A DNA stretch of 64,000 nucleotides from Pseudoalteromonas sp. 3D05 (GTDB lineage Bacteria > Pseudomonadota > Gammaproteobacteria > Enterobacterales > Alteromonadaceae). Positions 35,944 through 44,907 of the stretch are shown piece by piece. The translations under genes were made by a program, and so were the position numbers. Location: assembly GCF_002723455.1 (NCBI RefSeq), contig NZ_PDUS01000013.1, positions 1-64,000 on the forward strand, written 5' to 3'. The notes below the pieces were generated by a model. It ran no database searches. It saw only the letters and a list, made by a program, of their open reading frames with translations, and was not told where the DNA came from. Position 1 is the first letter of the stretch. Every line of letters begins with the position of its first letter.

Positions 35944-38799
35944 TTATAGGCTTTCAATTTTCGTTTTTTGCTCAAGTAACTTGGCTTTAGCGTCTGAATA
36001 CTCAGCCAATTTTTCATGTTCTTTAGCAAGAACGGTCTCAGGTGCATTATTAACAAACTTTTCGTTGGCAAGTTTATTTTGCACTTGTGCTAGGCCTTTT
36101 TCAGCTTTTTCAAGCTGCTTAGCGATACGAGCAAGTTCAGCATCAACATCAATTAGACCTGCCATTGGGATCATGATCTCAAGGTTGCCTACGTATGATG
36201 TCGCACAAGCTGGCGCATCATCTTTGTTCTCTAGCAATGTGAATGCTTCAATTTTTGCAAGTGACGCTAAGAAGCTCTCGTTCTCTTCAATACGACGCTT
36301 GTCTTCCTCTGATGCATTAGCAAGTAACACTGAAAGTGGTTTGCTTGGGCTGATGTCCATTTCACCACGAATGTTACGAATAGCGACAATGAATTGCTTA
36401 ACCCACTCTAAGTCTTCCATCGCTTTGGCATCAACACTGGCTGCATTATAAACAGGGAAGGCTTGAACCATGATGCTGGTGTTCTCTGTTTCAAGGCCTG
36501 CTAGAGGTGCAACGCGCTGCCAAATTGTTTCTGTGATGTATGGCATCATTGGGTGCATTAAGCGTAATAAGCTTTCAAGTACAGTGATTAGCGTGTGACG
36601 CGTACCACGTTGTTGTGCTTCATTACCTTTGAATAATACTGGCTTAGTGAGCTCTAAGTACCAGTCGCAGAACTGGTTCCATGTGAATTCATAAAGTGTA
36701 TTAGCGGCAAGGTCAAAACGGTAGTTATCTAAGTGCTCAGTATACGTTTTAACGGTCGCTTCATACTGGCCTAAAATCCAGCGATCAGCTAGCGAGTACT
36801 CTTTAGCTGCATCGCTTGTAAAACCACAATCTTGTTCTTCGGTATTCATAAGTACGTAACGGCTAGCGTTCCATAACTTATTACAGAAGTTGCGGTAACC
36901 TTCTAGGCGGTTCATATCCCAGTTGATATCGCGACCTGTTGACGCCATTGCTGCTAATGTAAAGCGCAGGGCATCGGTACCGTGTGCTTCAATGCCGTTA
37001 TCGAAGGTTTTACGGGTGTTCTTTTCAATTTTTTTCGCAAGCTGCGGCTGCATCATGTTGCCAGTACGCTTAGTCACTAAGCTCTCAAGATCGATACCGT
37101 CAATCATGTCGATTGGGTCTAGTACGTTACCTTTTGACTTAGACATCTTATCGCCATTTTCATCACGAATTAGACCGGTAACGTAAACTGTTTTAAATGG
37201 CACTTGTGGCTTGCCGTTGTCATCTTTGATGAAGTGCATGGTCATCATGATCATACGCGCCACCCAGAAGAAGATAATATCAAAACCAGTTACCAGCACG
37301 TCAGACGGATGGAAGGTTTTTAAATCATCTGTATTTTCAGGCCAACCTTGGGTTGAGAAGGTCCACAGTGCAGACGAGAACCAAGTATCAAGTACGTCTT
37401 CGTCTTGGCTTAGTGCTACATCATCGGCGATGTTGTTTTCACGGCGTACTTCAGCTTCGTCACGACCAACAAATACATTGCCTTCGTTGTCGTACCAAGC
37501 TGGAATACGGTGACCCCACCAAAGCTGGCGTGAAATACACCAATCTTGTACATCGTTCATCCACGAAAAGTACATGTTTTCATACTGCTGTGGCACAAAC
37601 TGAATATCGCCATTTTTAACTGCATCTTTGGCTGGCTCAGCCAGTGGAGCAACACGCACATACCATTGGTCGGTAAGAAGTGGCTCAATGACCACACCAG
37701 AGCGGTCGCCATAAGGCACTGTTAACGCATGGTCTTCTATTTTTTCAAGTAATCCAAGTTCTTCAAACTCAGCGATAATTACTTTTCGCGCATCAAAACG
37801 GTCAAGGCCGTGTAAGCGCTCAGGGATTGGCGCATCAAACTCAAGCTCTTTACCATCAAAGGTGTAAGTTTCACCTTGGCTTAATACCGCAGCATCTTTA
37901 TCAAAGATATTGATCATTGGCATTTGATGGCGTTTACCCACTTCGTTATCGTTAAAGTCATGGGCAGGGGTGATTTTTACGCAACCCGTGCCTTTGTCTT
38001 TATCGGCGTGCTCATCGGCAACAATTTTGATTCGACGGTTAACAATTGGCAGTAAAATATCTTTACCGATCAAATCTTGATAGCGTTCGTCATCTGGGTT
38101 TACTGCAACCCCTGAGTCACCTAACATGGTTTCTGGGCGAGTCGTTGCAACGACAATGTAGTCTTTACCGTCTTGCGTTTTTACGCCGTCCGCTAGCGGG
38201 TAACGTAGGTTCCACATGTGGCCTTGTTTGTCTTTGTTTTCAACTTCAAGGTCTGAAATGGCGGTGTGTAATTTCGGGTCCCAGTTTACTAGGCGTTTAC
38301 CACGGTAGATTAAGTCTTCTTTATGAAGGCGAACAAAGACTTCTTTAACCGCTTCAGATAAGCCGTCATCCATCGTAAAGCGTTCACGATCCCAATCAAC
38401 TGATGCGCCAAGACGACGAAGTTGCTTGGTGATAGTGCCGCCAGATTGGTTTTTCCAATCCCAAATTTTATCGATAAAAGCTTCACGGCCTAGATCATGA
38501 CGTGTTTTACCTTCTTCAGCAGAGAGTTTACGCTCTACCAACATTTGCGTTGCAATACCTGCGTGGTCTGTACCTACTTGCCATAATGTGTTGTTACCTT
38601 GCATACGTTTGAAGCGCGTTAAGGTATCCATTATGGTGTCTTGGAAGGCATGGCCCATGTGTAAGCTACCCGTGACATTCGGTGGTGGGATCATAATCGA
38701 ATATGCTTCACCTTGACCTGATGGTTTAAAGTAGCCTTTTTCTTCCCAGTCTTGATATAGCGACTGTTCAATATCTTGCGGATTGTAGGTTTTATCCAT
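35944..38799 (-). CDS. valS: Valyl-tRNA synthetase
   Basis: This encodes 951 residues, the usual length. HMGH (47-50) within [14 protein letters not shown] is the HIGH motif and KMSKS lies at 551-555. The C-terminal coiled coil that grips tRNA is present ([19 protein letters not shown]). It follows holC by 54 nt, the conserved pepA-holC-valS order. Confidence 0.98.
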   Translation of the reverse strand: MDKTYNPQDIEQSLYQDWEEKGYFKPSGQGEAYSIMIPPPNVTGSLHMGHAFQDTIMDTLTRFKRMQGNNTLWQVGTDHAGIATQMLVERKLSAEEGKTRHDLGREAFIDKIWDWKNQSGGTITKQLRRLGASVDWDRERFTMDDGLSEAVKEVFVRLHKEDLIYRGKRLVNWDPKLHTAISDLEVENKDKQGHMWNLRYPLADGVKTQDGKDYIVVATTRPETMLGDSGVAVNPDDERYQDLIGKDILLPIVNRRIKIVADEHADKDKGTGCVKITPAHDFNDNEVGKRHQMPMINIFDKDAAVLSQGETYTFDGKELEFDAPIPERLHGLDRFDARKVIIAEFEELGLLEKIEDHALTVPYGDRSGVVIEPLLTDQWYVRVAPLAEPAKDAVKNGDIQFVPQQYENMYFSWMNDVQDWCISRQLWWGHRIPAWYDNEGNVFVGRDEAEVRRENNIADDVALSQDEDVLDTWFSSALWTFSTQGWPENTDDLKTFHPSDVLVTGFDIIFFWVARMIMMTMHFIKDDNGKPQVPFKTVYVTGLIRDENGDKMSKSKGNVLDPIDMIDGIDLESLVTKRTGNMMQPQLAKKIEKNTRKTFDNGIEAHGTDALRFTLAAMASTGRDINWDMNRLEGYRNFCNKLWNASRYVLMNTEEQDCGFTSDAAKEYSLADRWILGQYEATVKTYTEHLDNYRFDLAANTLYEFTWNQFCDWYLELTKPVLFKGNEAQQRGTRHTLITVLESLLRLMHPMMPYITETIWQRVAPLAGLETENTSIMVQAFPVYNAASVDAKAMEDLEWVKQFIVAIRNIRGEMDISPSKPLSVLLANASEEDKRRIEENESFLASLAKIEAFTLLENKDDAPACATSYVGNLEIMIPMAGLIDVDAELARIAKQLEKAEKGLAQVQNKLANEKFVNNAPETVLAKEHEKLAEYSDAKAKLLEQKTKIESL

Positions 38800-38853
38800 T
38801 ACACAGAACCTTAAATAAGTACTTAAATGAGTTAGCTAAATAACTTAAAGTAG

Positions 38854-39300
38854 TTAGCTATTAATATCTTGCGTGGTGATATTGGCACCGAGTTGACGCA
38901 GCTTTTTAAAGCGCTCACGGGCGGCTTGTTTAGCTGATGCTTCTACGGGTACAAAATCAAAAACTTGGTTAAAGCGACGAATAAAATCCGGCAACTGATC
39001 AGCCAAGTTTATTAAAACTTTACGATTACCAACTGGTGGGGTCGTGCCTATTTCAACAGGGGCGCCGCCTTTAGGGCCTTCGCCTTGGAGGTTATGGGGC
39101 ACAAAACTGTCAGGATCAAAAGACCAAATCGTTTCATCAATAGCATGGGCGGTGTCTGTGTTATCAACAAAAACGAAAACACGATGGCCAAGACGATACT
39201 GTTCTGCAGCAATTTGTGCCGCTAAGCTAAAATGATCATCCGCGTTAGCTTGAGATTCATCTTGTTGCTTTAGAACAAAAAATTGTGCGTTGATGCTCAT
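38854..39300 (-). CDS. holC: DNA polymerase III chi subunit
   Basis: This encodes 148 residues from the ATG at 39300 (E. coli HolC is 147). Motifs YRLGHRVFVFVDN and FNQVFDFVP match the chi fold, which links the clamp loader to SSB. A longer frame reaching 39423 adds 41 residues unlike the family, so I rejected that start. It lies between pepA and valS. Confidence 0.93.
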   Translation of the reverse strand: MSINAQFFVLKQQDESQANADDHFSLAAQIAAEQYRLGHRVFVFVDNTDTAHAIDETIWSFDPDSFVPHNLQGEGPKGGAPVEIGTTPPVGNRKVLINLADQLPDFIRRFNQVFDFVPVEASAKQAARERFKKLRQLGANITTQDINS

Positions 39301-39429
39301 TGTATCGGGGCTTCCCATAGCATTGTATATGGTACTTAGAAGTACGCATAAATTAGAGCATGGATTTTGCCATAAAAGCCCGATTGCTTCAATGAATACA
39401 CTGCTATAGGTATTATAAATCACGCAATA

Positions 39430-39454
39430 AAAAAGGCGCTAAAAGCGCCTTTTA
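39430..39454 (-). terminator. Terminator of pepA
   Basis: AAAGGCGC/GCGCCTTT with a five-base loop, then a T-run on the minus strand, about 20 nt past the pepA stop. Confidence 0.85.
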
Positions 39455-39473
39455 AAATGTAAAAACAATAATC

Positions 39474-40985
39474 TTAATCTTGTGCGGCTTCGCTTACACC
39501 TGCACGATTAAGTAAGTACTGCGTTAACATTGGAACAGGTCGGCCCGTAGCGCCTTTATTTTTGCCGCTACGCCATGCTGTACCAGCCACATCTAAATGT
39601 GCCCAGTTATATTTCTTAGTAAATTTAGACAAGAAGCAGGCTGCAGTGATTGTGCCAGCTGCGCGTCCGCCTAAGTTAGTAAAATCAGCAAATGGGCTTT
39701 CTAGTTGATCTTGATAATCATCCCACAGCGGTAGCTGCCATGCACGGTCGCCACTTTGCTCAGAGGCTTTTAATAAATCATGAGCAAGTGGATTATGGTT
39801 TGATAATAAACCGGTTGCATGTGCGCCAAGTGCAACAATACATGCACCTGTTAGAGTGGCAACATCAATTACTGTTTCTGGCTCAAAACGCTCAACATAC
39901 GTAAGAGCGTCGCATAGCACTAAACGTCCTTCTGCATCGGTATTAAGCACTTCAACTGTTTGCCCTGACATGGTAGTTAAAATATCACCTGGGCGATACG
40001 CATTTGAGCTAGGCATGTTTTCACAGCCTGCTAAAATACCAATCACATTGATAGGTAGTTGCATTTGTGCAAGAGAGCGCATTGCACCAATAACACCCGC
40101 TGCACCACCCATGTCGTATTTCATTTCGTCCATACCTTCGCCTGGCTTAAGAGAAATACCGCCAGAGTCAAAGGTAAGGCCTTTACCAACTAGAACGATA
40201 GGGGCTTGTTCTTTTGCGCCCCCTTGGTAGTTGATAACTGACATAACCGATTCGTTGTCACTACCACGGCCAACGGCTAAGTATGAGTTCATACCAAGTT
40301 CAGCCATTTTATCTTCGCCAATAAGCTCAACGCTTACGTTTTCAAAATTGGCTGCCAGTTCTTGGGCTTGCTCGCCTAAATACGCAGGGTTACAAATATT
40401 TGGTGGCATGTTGGCTACGTCTTTACACAATTTACTACCAGCTGCAATTGCTAAACCGTGTTCAATGGCACTTTCACCAATGGTAAGCTCGCGACGCGTT
40501 GGCACGTTAAATACAATCTTACGCAGTGGACGACGTGGGTCGCTCTTTTTACTTTTTAATTGGTTAAATGTGTATAAACAGTCTTGCGTTGTTTCAACTG
40601 CCTGGCGAACTTTCCAATAAGTATCGCGGCTTTTAACATGTTGCTCAGTTAAAAAGCATACTGCTTCCATCGAACCCGTTTCGTTTAGGGTGTTGATGGT
40701 TTTTGAAATAATTTGTTTGTATTGCTTGTCGTCAAGCTCACGCTCTTTACCACATCCAACTAATAAAATTCGTTCACTCAGTACATTTGGCACATGGTGT
40801 AATAACAGCACTTGCCCTGGTTTGCCTTCTAGGTCACCACGACGAAGTAAATTAGAGATATAACCATCACTGATTTTATCGAGTTGTTCACCAATGGGGG
40901 ATAAACGACGTGGCTCATAAACGCCAACTACAATACATGCGCTACGCTGCTTTTCAGGACTACCACTTTTTACGCTAAATTCCAT
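39474..40985 (-). CDS. pepA: Leucyl aminopeptidase
   Basis: This encodes 503 residues from the ATG at 40985, chosen over the GTG 6 nt upstream because AGGAG lies at proper distance. The M17 signature NTDAEGRL spans residues 348-355, and metal-binding [14 protein letters not shown] is present. PepA removes N-terminal residues and in E. coli also acts in Xer recombination and carAB control. It is divergent from lptF. Confidence 0.96.
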   Translation of the reverse strand: MEFSVKSGSPEKQRSACIVVGVYEPRRLSPIGEQLDKISDGYISNLLRRGDLEGKPGQVLLLHHVPNVLSERILLVGCGKERELDDKQYKQIISKTINTLNETGSMEAVCFLTEQHVKSRDTYWKVRQAVETTQDCLYTFNQLKSKKSDPRRPLRKIVFNVPTRRELTIGESAIEHGLAIAAGSKLCKDVANMPPNICNPAYLGEQAQELAANFENVSVELIGEDKMAELGMNSYLAVGRGSDNESVMSVINYQGGAKEQAPIVLVGKGLTFDSGGISLKPGEGMDEMKYDMGGAAGVIGAMRSLAQMQLPINVIGILAGCENMPSSNAYRPGDILTTMSGQTVEVLNTDAEGRLVLCDALTYVERFEPETVIDVATLTGACIVALGAHATGLLSNHNPLAHDLLKASEQSGDRAWQLPLWDDYQDQLESPFADFTNLGGRAAGTITAACFLSKFTKKYNWAHLDVAGTAWRSGKNKGATGRPVPMLTQYLLNRAGVSEAAQD

Positions 40986-41399
40986 TGTCACTCCTAATTT
41001 TGAGTCATAGAACCCTTAATATGGGTAATTAAATAAATTTCTAGTGCTAAGTAATTTAATTGGTTTAATCTTAGTCTAAAAACCTTAACTCATTATGTGT
41101 TTTTGAACTTTATACCTTTGACTCGATTAATACCACTAAAGCAGCAATATATCGTGTTGTTAGCTAGGATAAATATACCCAAGCCACTTTAAGATGCAGA
41201 ATTCAGCGTTTCACAGGGGCTTAATATCAAGGCGTTACTTTGCAACAATGGCACTCCCTTTTAAGAAGTAACAACGACGCTCGCATCTTGAGGTGGTTTG
41301 GGTATAATGCTGATGACATATAATAAACAGAGTAAAACGCTAAGTTTACTTAGTTTTCCCGCTATTGAAGTGAAACACGATGTTTAACAGGGGCAAGCA
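40986..41399. other. pepA-lptF divergent intergenic region
   Basis: This 414-nt non-coding region should hold the promoters of both genes. Its main structure is the inverted-repeat element at 41175-41305. TATAAT at 41303-41308 and 41319-41324 are candidate -10 boxes for lptF. No coding frame is convincing. Confidence 0.6.
41175..41305. repeat. 131-bp MITE-like element with terminal inverted repeats
   Basis: The left end (41175-41197, beginning ATACCCAAGCC) and the right end (41283-41305, ending GGTTTGGGTAT) are inverted repeats matching at 20 of 23 positions. The interior has no coding frame. A related right end occurs at 49711-49731. It is therefore likely a mobile non-autonomous repeat. 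Confidence 0.72.
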
Positions 41400-42512
41400 T
41401 TGCTAATTTTCCGTTATTTGACCACTGAAGTTTTAAAGTCTCAGGTCGCTGTATTTTTAACCCTAATGACCATCTTTTTGTCACAAAAGTTTGTGGTTAT
41501 TTTAGGGGATGCGTCCGAAGGTGGTATTCCCGCTAAGCTAGTGCTGTCGATGATTGCACTTAAACTTCCACAATTAGCCTCATTAATTTTACCGCTAAGT
41601 ATTTTTCTTGGGATCATACTTGCTTATAGCCGTATTTACGCTGATAGCGAAATGACCGTACTTAAAGCCTGTGGAGTCAGTGAATGGTATGTTGTTCGTG
41701 TTACGCTTATTTCAAGCATTGGTTTGGCAATAATGGCTGGATTTTTAACACTCTATGTAGCTCCTTGGGCCAGCGAACTCGAATACCAATTAAAAGAGCA
41801 GGCCAAAGCTGATGCGGGATTGTCTGCATTAAGAGCAGGTCGATTTCAACAAACTGGCAATGAAAAAGCGGTTGTATTTATTCATAATATTGATAACGGC
41901 GGGAAAGAACTTAATAAAGTTTTTGTTGCACAATTACCAGACAGTGAAAAAGATAACTTAGCTCGTTTGGTTTATGCACAGCGTGGTGTCGTCGTTGAGC
42001 AAGAAAATGGTGAGCAGCAGCTCGTGCTTAGCGAAGGTAAACGTTATGAAACTGATGGCCAAACACCAGCGCTTAACCTAACAGAGTTCGATGGTTACAG
42101 TGTGCAAATACGCGAGCAAGAAGTAGAGCATCAGCGTCGTAAGTTAGAAGCTGTGCCAACGATGAATTTAATCTCGATGAATACGCCTGAGGCCGTAGCG
42201 CAATGGCAATGGCGTTTAGCAATTCCGCTCTCAATACCATTACTTACATTGCTGGCAGTTCCTTTAAGCGTTGTAAATCCACGACAAGGTAAGTTTGCAA
42301 AATTAGTGCCCGCCATCAGTCTGTATTTAGGGTATTTTATACTACTTAATGCTGCAAAATTTGCGGTTGAAGATGGCAAAATACCACCGTCAATTGGTTT
42401 GTGGTGGATTCATATTACAGCCCTATTTATAGGTGGGTTTTTAATTATAAAAGGGCGGCCAGTGGGTGCTTGGCTCAAAGCGATTGTTACTAAGCGGGAG
42501 TTAGGCGCATGA
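41400..42512 (+). CDS. lptF: LPS export permease LptF
   Basis: This encodes 370 residues. Six membrane spans and a periplasmic beta-jellyroll (about residues 125-260) are typical. With LptG and LptB it extracts LPS from the inner membrane and passes it to LptC/A. It starts with TTG behind AGGGGC. The stop overlaps the lptG ATG (ATGA). Confidence 0.95.
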   Translation: MLIFRYLTTEVLKSQVAVFLTLMTIFLSQKFVVILGDASEGGIPAKLVLSMIALKLPQLASLILPLSIFLGIILAYSRIYADSEMTVLKACGVSEWYVVRVTLISSIGLAIMAGFLTLYVAPWASELEYQLKEQAKADAGLSALRAGRFQQTGNEKAVVFIHNIDNGGKELNKVFVAQLPDSEKDNLARLVYAQRGVVVEQENGEQQLVLSEGKRYETDGQTPALNLTEFDGYSVQIREQEVEHQRRKLEAVPTMNLISMNTPEAVAQWQWRLAIPLSIPLLTLLAVPLSVVNPRQGKFAKLVPAISLYLGYFILLNAAKFAVEDGKIPPSIGLWWIHITALFIGGFLIIKGRPVGAWLKAIVTKRELGA

Positions 42513-43576
42513 TGAAAACTCTCGATTTATATTTGGGTAGAAGCATTATTCAGACTACCGGCTTTGCGCTTATGGTTTTGGTGGGCATAAGCACCTTAAT
42601 TAAGTTTATTGAGCAACTTAAATCGGTTGGCCGTGGTAGTTATGATATTGCAACTGCGCTGCTTTACACTGTGTACAGTCTACCCGGTGATTTAGTGGTT
42701 TTTTTCCCAATGGCTGCTTTAATAGGTGGTCTCACCGGTTTGGGAGCGCTTGCTTCTAATAGTGAGCTGGTCGTAATGCAGGCGGCGGGTATGTCGCGTT
42801 TGCAAATCATCATATCAGTAATGAAGACTGCCGTGTTTATGGCAATTTGCATGATGGCTCTTGGCGAATGGGGCGCACCTGAGGCACAGCAAAAAGCCAA
42901 AGAAATACGCAACCAAGCAATTTACGGTGGTGATGTATTTAACGCACAAAAAGGCGTTTGGGCTAAAGATGGTAATAACTTCATCAATATTGAAGATGTT
43001 GATCAAAATGGTGTTTTGCACAGTGTTAATATGTATCACTTTGATAATTCATTACAACTGACTGAGATAACTAAAGTACGAGAAGCTGTGAGCAGAAACG
43101 ATGGCTGGTTATTACGTGATGTAAGTAAGGTACAAATAGGTGAAGAGCAAATTATTACCCAGCAGCTCGATGAAGAATTTTATGAGTCACAACTTACAGC
43201 AGAAAAGCTTGGAGTCGTGTCTGTAAAGCCAGAGTCACTGTCGTTTACTGGGCTCTGGTCATACTTAGACTATCTTGAACAGAACGAGCAAGATGTGAGT
43301 ACGTATGAGCTCGCGCTATGGCGTAAGATTATGCAGCCAGTGTCAATTGCCGTTATGTTATTGGTTGCTTTATCATTTATATTTGGCCCCCTTAGGACTG
43401 TGACTATGGGCGCACGTATAGTGATGGGGGTTGTAACCGGAATTGTATTTCACTTAACTAATGAAATCTTTGGTCCAGTAGTGATGGTGTATCAAATACC
43501 TGCGATTATAGGCGCAACACTACCGAGTATTATATTTATTGGTTTTGCGACTTATCTGCTAAATAAACGAAATTAA
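42509..43576 (+). CDS. lptG: LPS export permease LptG
   Basis: This encodes 355 residues with the same topology as LptF. The N-terminus MMKTLDLYLGRSIIQTTGFAL and PLRTVTMGARIVMGVVTG are LptG-like. It overlaps lptF by 4 nt and is followed by a strong hairpin terminator. It forms the LptFG transmembrane dimer. Confidence 0.95.
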   Translation: MMKTLDLYLGRSIIQTTGFALMVLVGISTLIKFIEQLKSVGRGSYDIATALLYTVYSLPGDLVVFFPMAALIGGLTGLGALASNSELVVMQAAGMSRLQIIISVMKTAVFMAICMMALGEWGAPEAQQKAKEIRNQAIYGGDVFNAQKGVWAKDGNNFINIEDVDQNGVLHSVNMYHFDNSLQLTEITKVREAVSRNDGWLLRDVSKVQIGEEQIITQQLDEEFYESQLTAEKLGVVSVKPESLSFTGLWSYLDYLEQNEQDVSTYELALWRKIMQPVSIAVMLLVALSFIFGPLRTVTMGARIVMGVVTGIVFHLTNEIFGPVVMVYQIPAIIGATLPSIIFIGFATYLLNKRN

Positions 43577-43579
43577 AAA

Positions 43580-43602
43580 AAGGAGCTAGGTACTAGCTCC
43601 TT
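43580..43602. terminator. Bidirectional terminator between lptG and the RDD gene
   Basis: AAGGAGCTAG/CTAGCTCCTT with a GTA loop. On the minus strand it is followed by seven T, so it is strongest for the RDD gene. Confidence 0.85.
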
Positions 43603-43613
43603 AAAATACACTG

Positions 43614-44108
43614 TTAATCTAATGAACGATAAATTCGTTTGTTCTCTTCTTTTGATAATGTCACTACTTCTGTTTTAGCAATATAGTCTTGCAATGCACG
43701 TTTATTTTGGAAATCCACTAACACCACCAGGTTACCCAGCCCTAATAATGCGCTTAGGCTACGAATAATAGCTTGTGGCCAACTGATCAGATTACCGTCG
43801 CGTGTTTGCACTTTTAAGCGCCATGCGCGCATACCAATTGTTTGACCGCTCTTTGTCCAAAAGTAAGCAAAAAATACAATGTTAACAGCAACAAATAATG
43901 CACTGCGCAGACCGTACAGTAGTGGAGAGTCTTGAATTAAAGCGGCAGGGTCTTCGGTTGGCGCGATAACACCCAAAGCAATAAAGCTTTGTATTGCTGC
44001 AAAGTATAAAATAGCCGTTAGCATAGACAATGAAATAACGACTAATGAGTCGTAAATTAATGAAGCAAAGCGGCGCCAAAAGCCCGCACTTGGAAAGTCA
44101 CCAGACAT
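43614..44108 (-). CDS. RDD-family membrane protein
   Basis: This encodes about 164 residues. AGFWRRFASLIYDSLVV carries the Arg-Asp pattern that names the RDD family, and several hydrophobic spans follow. Function is unknown; some RDD proteins act as ion antiporters. The start is uncertain: ATG at 44108 or GTG at 44120, neither with a strong ribosome site. Confidence 0.85.
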   Translation of the reverse strand: MSGDFPSAGFWRRFASLIYDSLVVISLSMLTAILYFAAIQSFIALGVIAPTEDPAALIQDSPLLYGLRSALFVAVNIVFFAYFWTKSGQTIGMRAWRLKVQTRDGNLISWPQAIIRSLSALLGLGNLVVLVDFQNKRALQDYIAKTEVVTLSKEENKRIYRSLD

Positions 44109-44238
44109 AAATATACTCACAAAGTTGATATGCGCGCTAGTTTAGCAAATAGGGTGACAAATACTAGGACTGCAAAACCGCACAATGTTAATGGTTGCTC
44201 AATTGTTAAGCGGTTGTTCACGCTTTTGTAAAAAAGGC

Positions 44239-44266
44239 TTGCCGCTAAGGCCATTGTTTGTATAAT
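44239..44266 (+). promoter_or_regulatory. Candidate sigma-70 promoter of tRNA-Leu
   Basis: TTGCCG (44239-44244) and a consensus TATAAT (44261-44266) are 16 nt apart, about 94 nt upstream of the mature tRNA start. Confidence 0.6.
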
Positions 44267-44359
44267 GCTTGGTATAGAGACGAAGACAGCTTTATAAGTC
44301 CTAGCTCTAAAGTGGTTTTTCTTTATCTTCTCGTGTTTAGAAGGTTAAAGAAAAATGAT

Positions 44360-44444
44360 GCCAGCGTGATGAAATTGGTAGACATGGGGGATTCAAAATC
44401 CCCTTCCGAAAGGAGTGGCGGTTCGAGTCCGCCCGCTGGTACCA
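44360..44444 (+). tRNA. tRNA-Leu(CAA)
   Basis: This is 85 nt with encoded CCA. The acceptor stem GCCAGCG pairs with CGCTGGT, the anticodon stem is GGGGA/TCCCC with loop TTCAAAA (anticodon CAA), and the long variable arm (TTCCGAAAGGAG) marks it as class II. It reads UUG. A terminator follows. Confidence 0.96.
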
Positions 44445-44454
44445 CTTTTGATAG

Positions 44455-44482
44455 CCCTGACCAAATTGGTCGGGGTTTTTTT
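44455..44482 (+). terminator. Terminator of tRNA-Leu
   Basis: CCCTGACCAA pairs with TTGGTCGGGG (one wobble), then seven T. It lies 11 nt after the tRNA. Confidence 0.9.
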
Positions 44483-44493
44483 ATGCCTATAGG

Positions 44494-44690
44494 AAAGTGA
44501 AATGCGGACTCGAGCGCCACTTAGAGTGGCACTGTTATGAGTTAAAGTCCGCCCGCTGGGTGAGAGTAAACCGAAACGAAGTTTCGCAGTTGCTCGAAGT
44601 GAGTTCATGGATGAACGATGGATGCAGCTTCATGGATGAATTATGGTTTCAGGTTTAAAAGTGAAATGCGGACGCGAGCGCCACTTAAAG
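44494..44690. repeat. Decayed tRNA-Leu-derived repeats
   Basis: A 33-nt sequence at 44494-44526 recurs at 44658-44690 with 31 matches. Its reverse complement resembles the tRNA T-arm (AGTGGCG...TCGAGTCCGC). Between them, AGTCCGCCCGCTGG at 44546-44559 repeats the tRNA 3' end exactly. TTCATGGATGAA occurs twice (44604-44615 and 44629-44640). This looks like remains of tRNA duplications or attachment-site scars. Confidence 0.6.
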
Positions 44691-44907
44691 CAATATTATT
44701 AAGATCCAGCATCGTTTTAGCCAGTCTGTATTTTTAACTTTCTCTGACATTGGTTTAAAACATTTATCAGCAAAAGCCTTTTGGTAAATAAATACAGATT
44801 ACCTATTGTGGGTATAGTAGAATACGCGACCTAACTCTATTTTTAATTTAATAACTTATTTACCCTTACTCAAGACTCGTACATTGGGGCATTTTAAAGG
44901 AAAGAAA
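44691..44907. other. Leader region before the BspA-repeat lipoprotein
   Basis: About 215 AT-rich nucleotides with no credible frame. It probably contains the promoter of the lipoprotein gene; I see no strong consensus boxes. Confidence 0.4.

Noticed and set aside
35981..36451. 156-codon frame opposite valS
   Set aside because: Shadow of the valS coding sequence; Ser/Ala-rich product typical of antisense frames.
39856..40620. Two plus-strand frames opposite pepA
   Set aside because: Antisense to a complete conserved gene.
44258..44608. Several frames across tRNA-Leu
   Set aside because: They run through a structured tRNA and its terminator.
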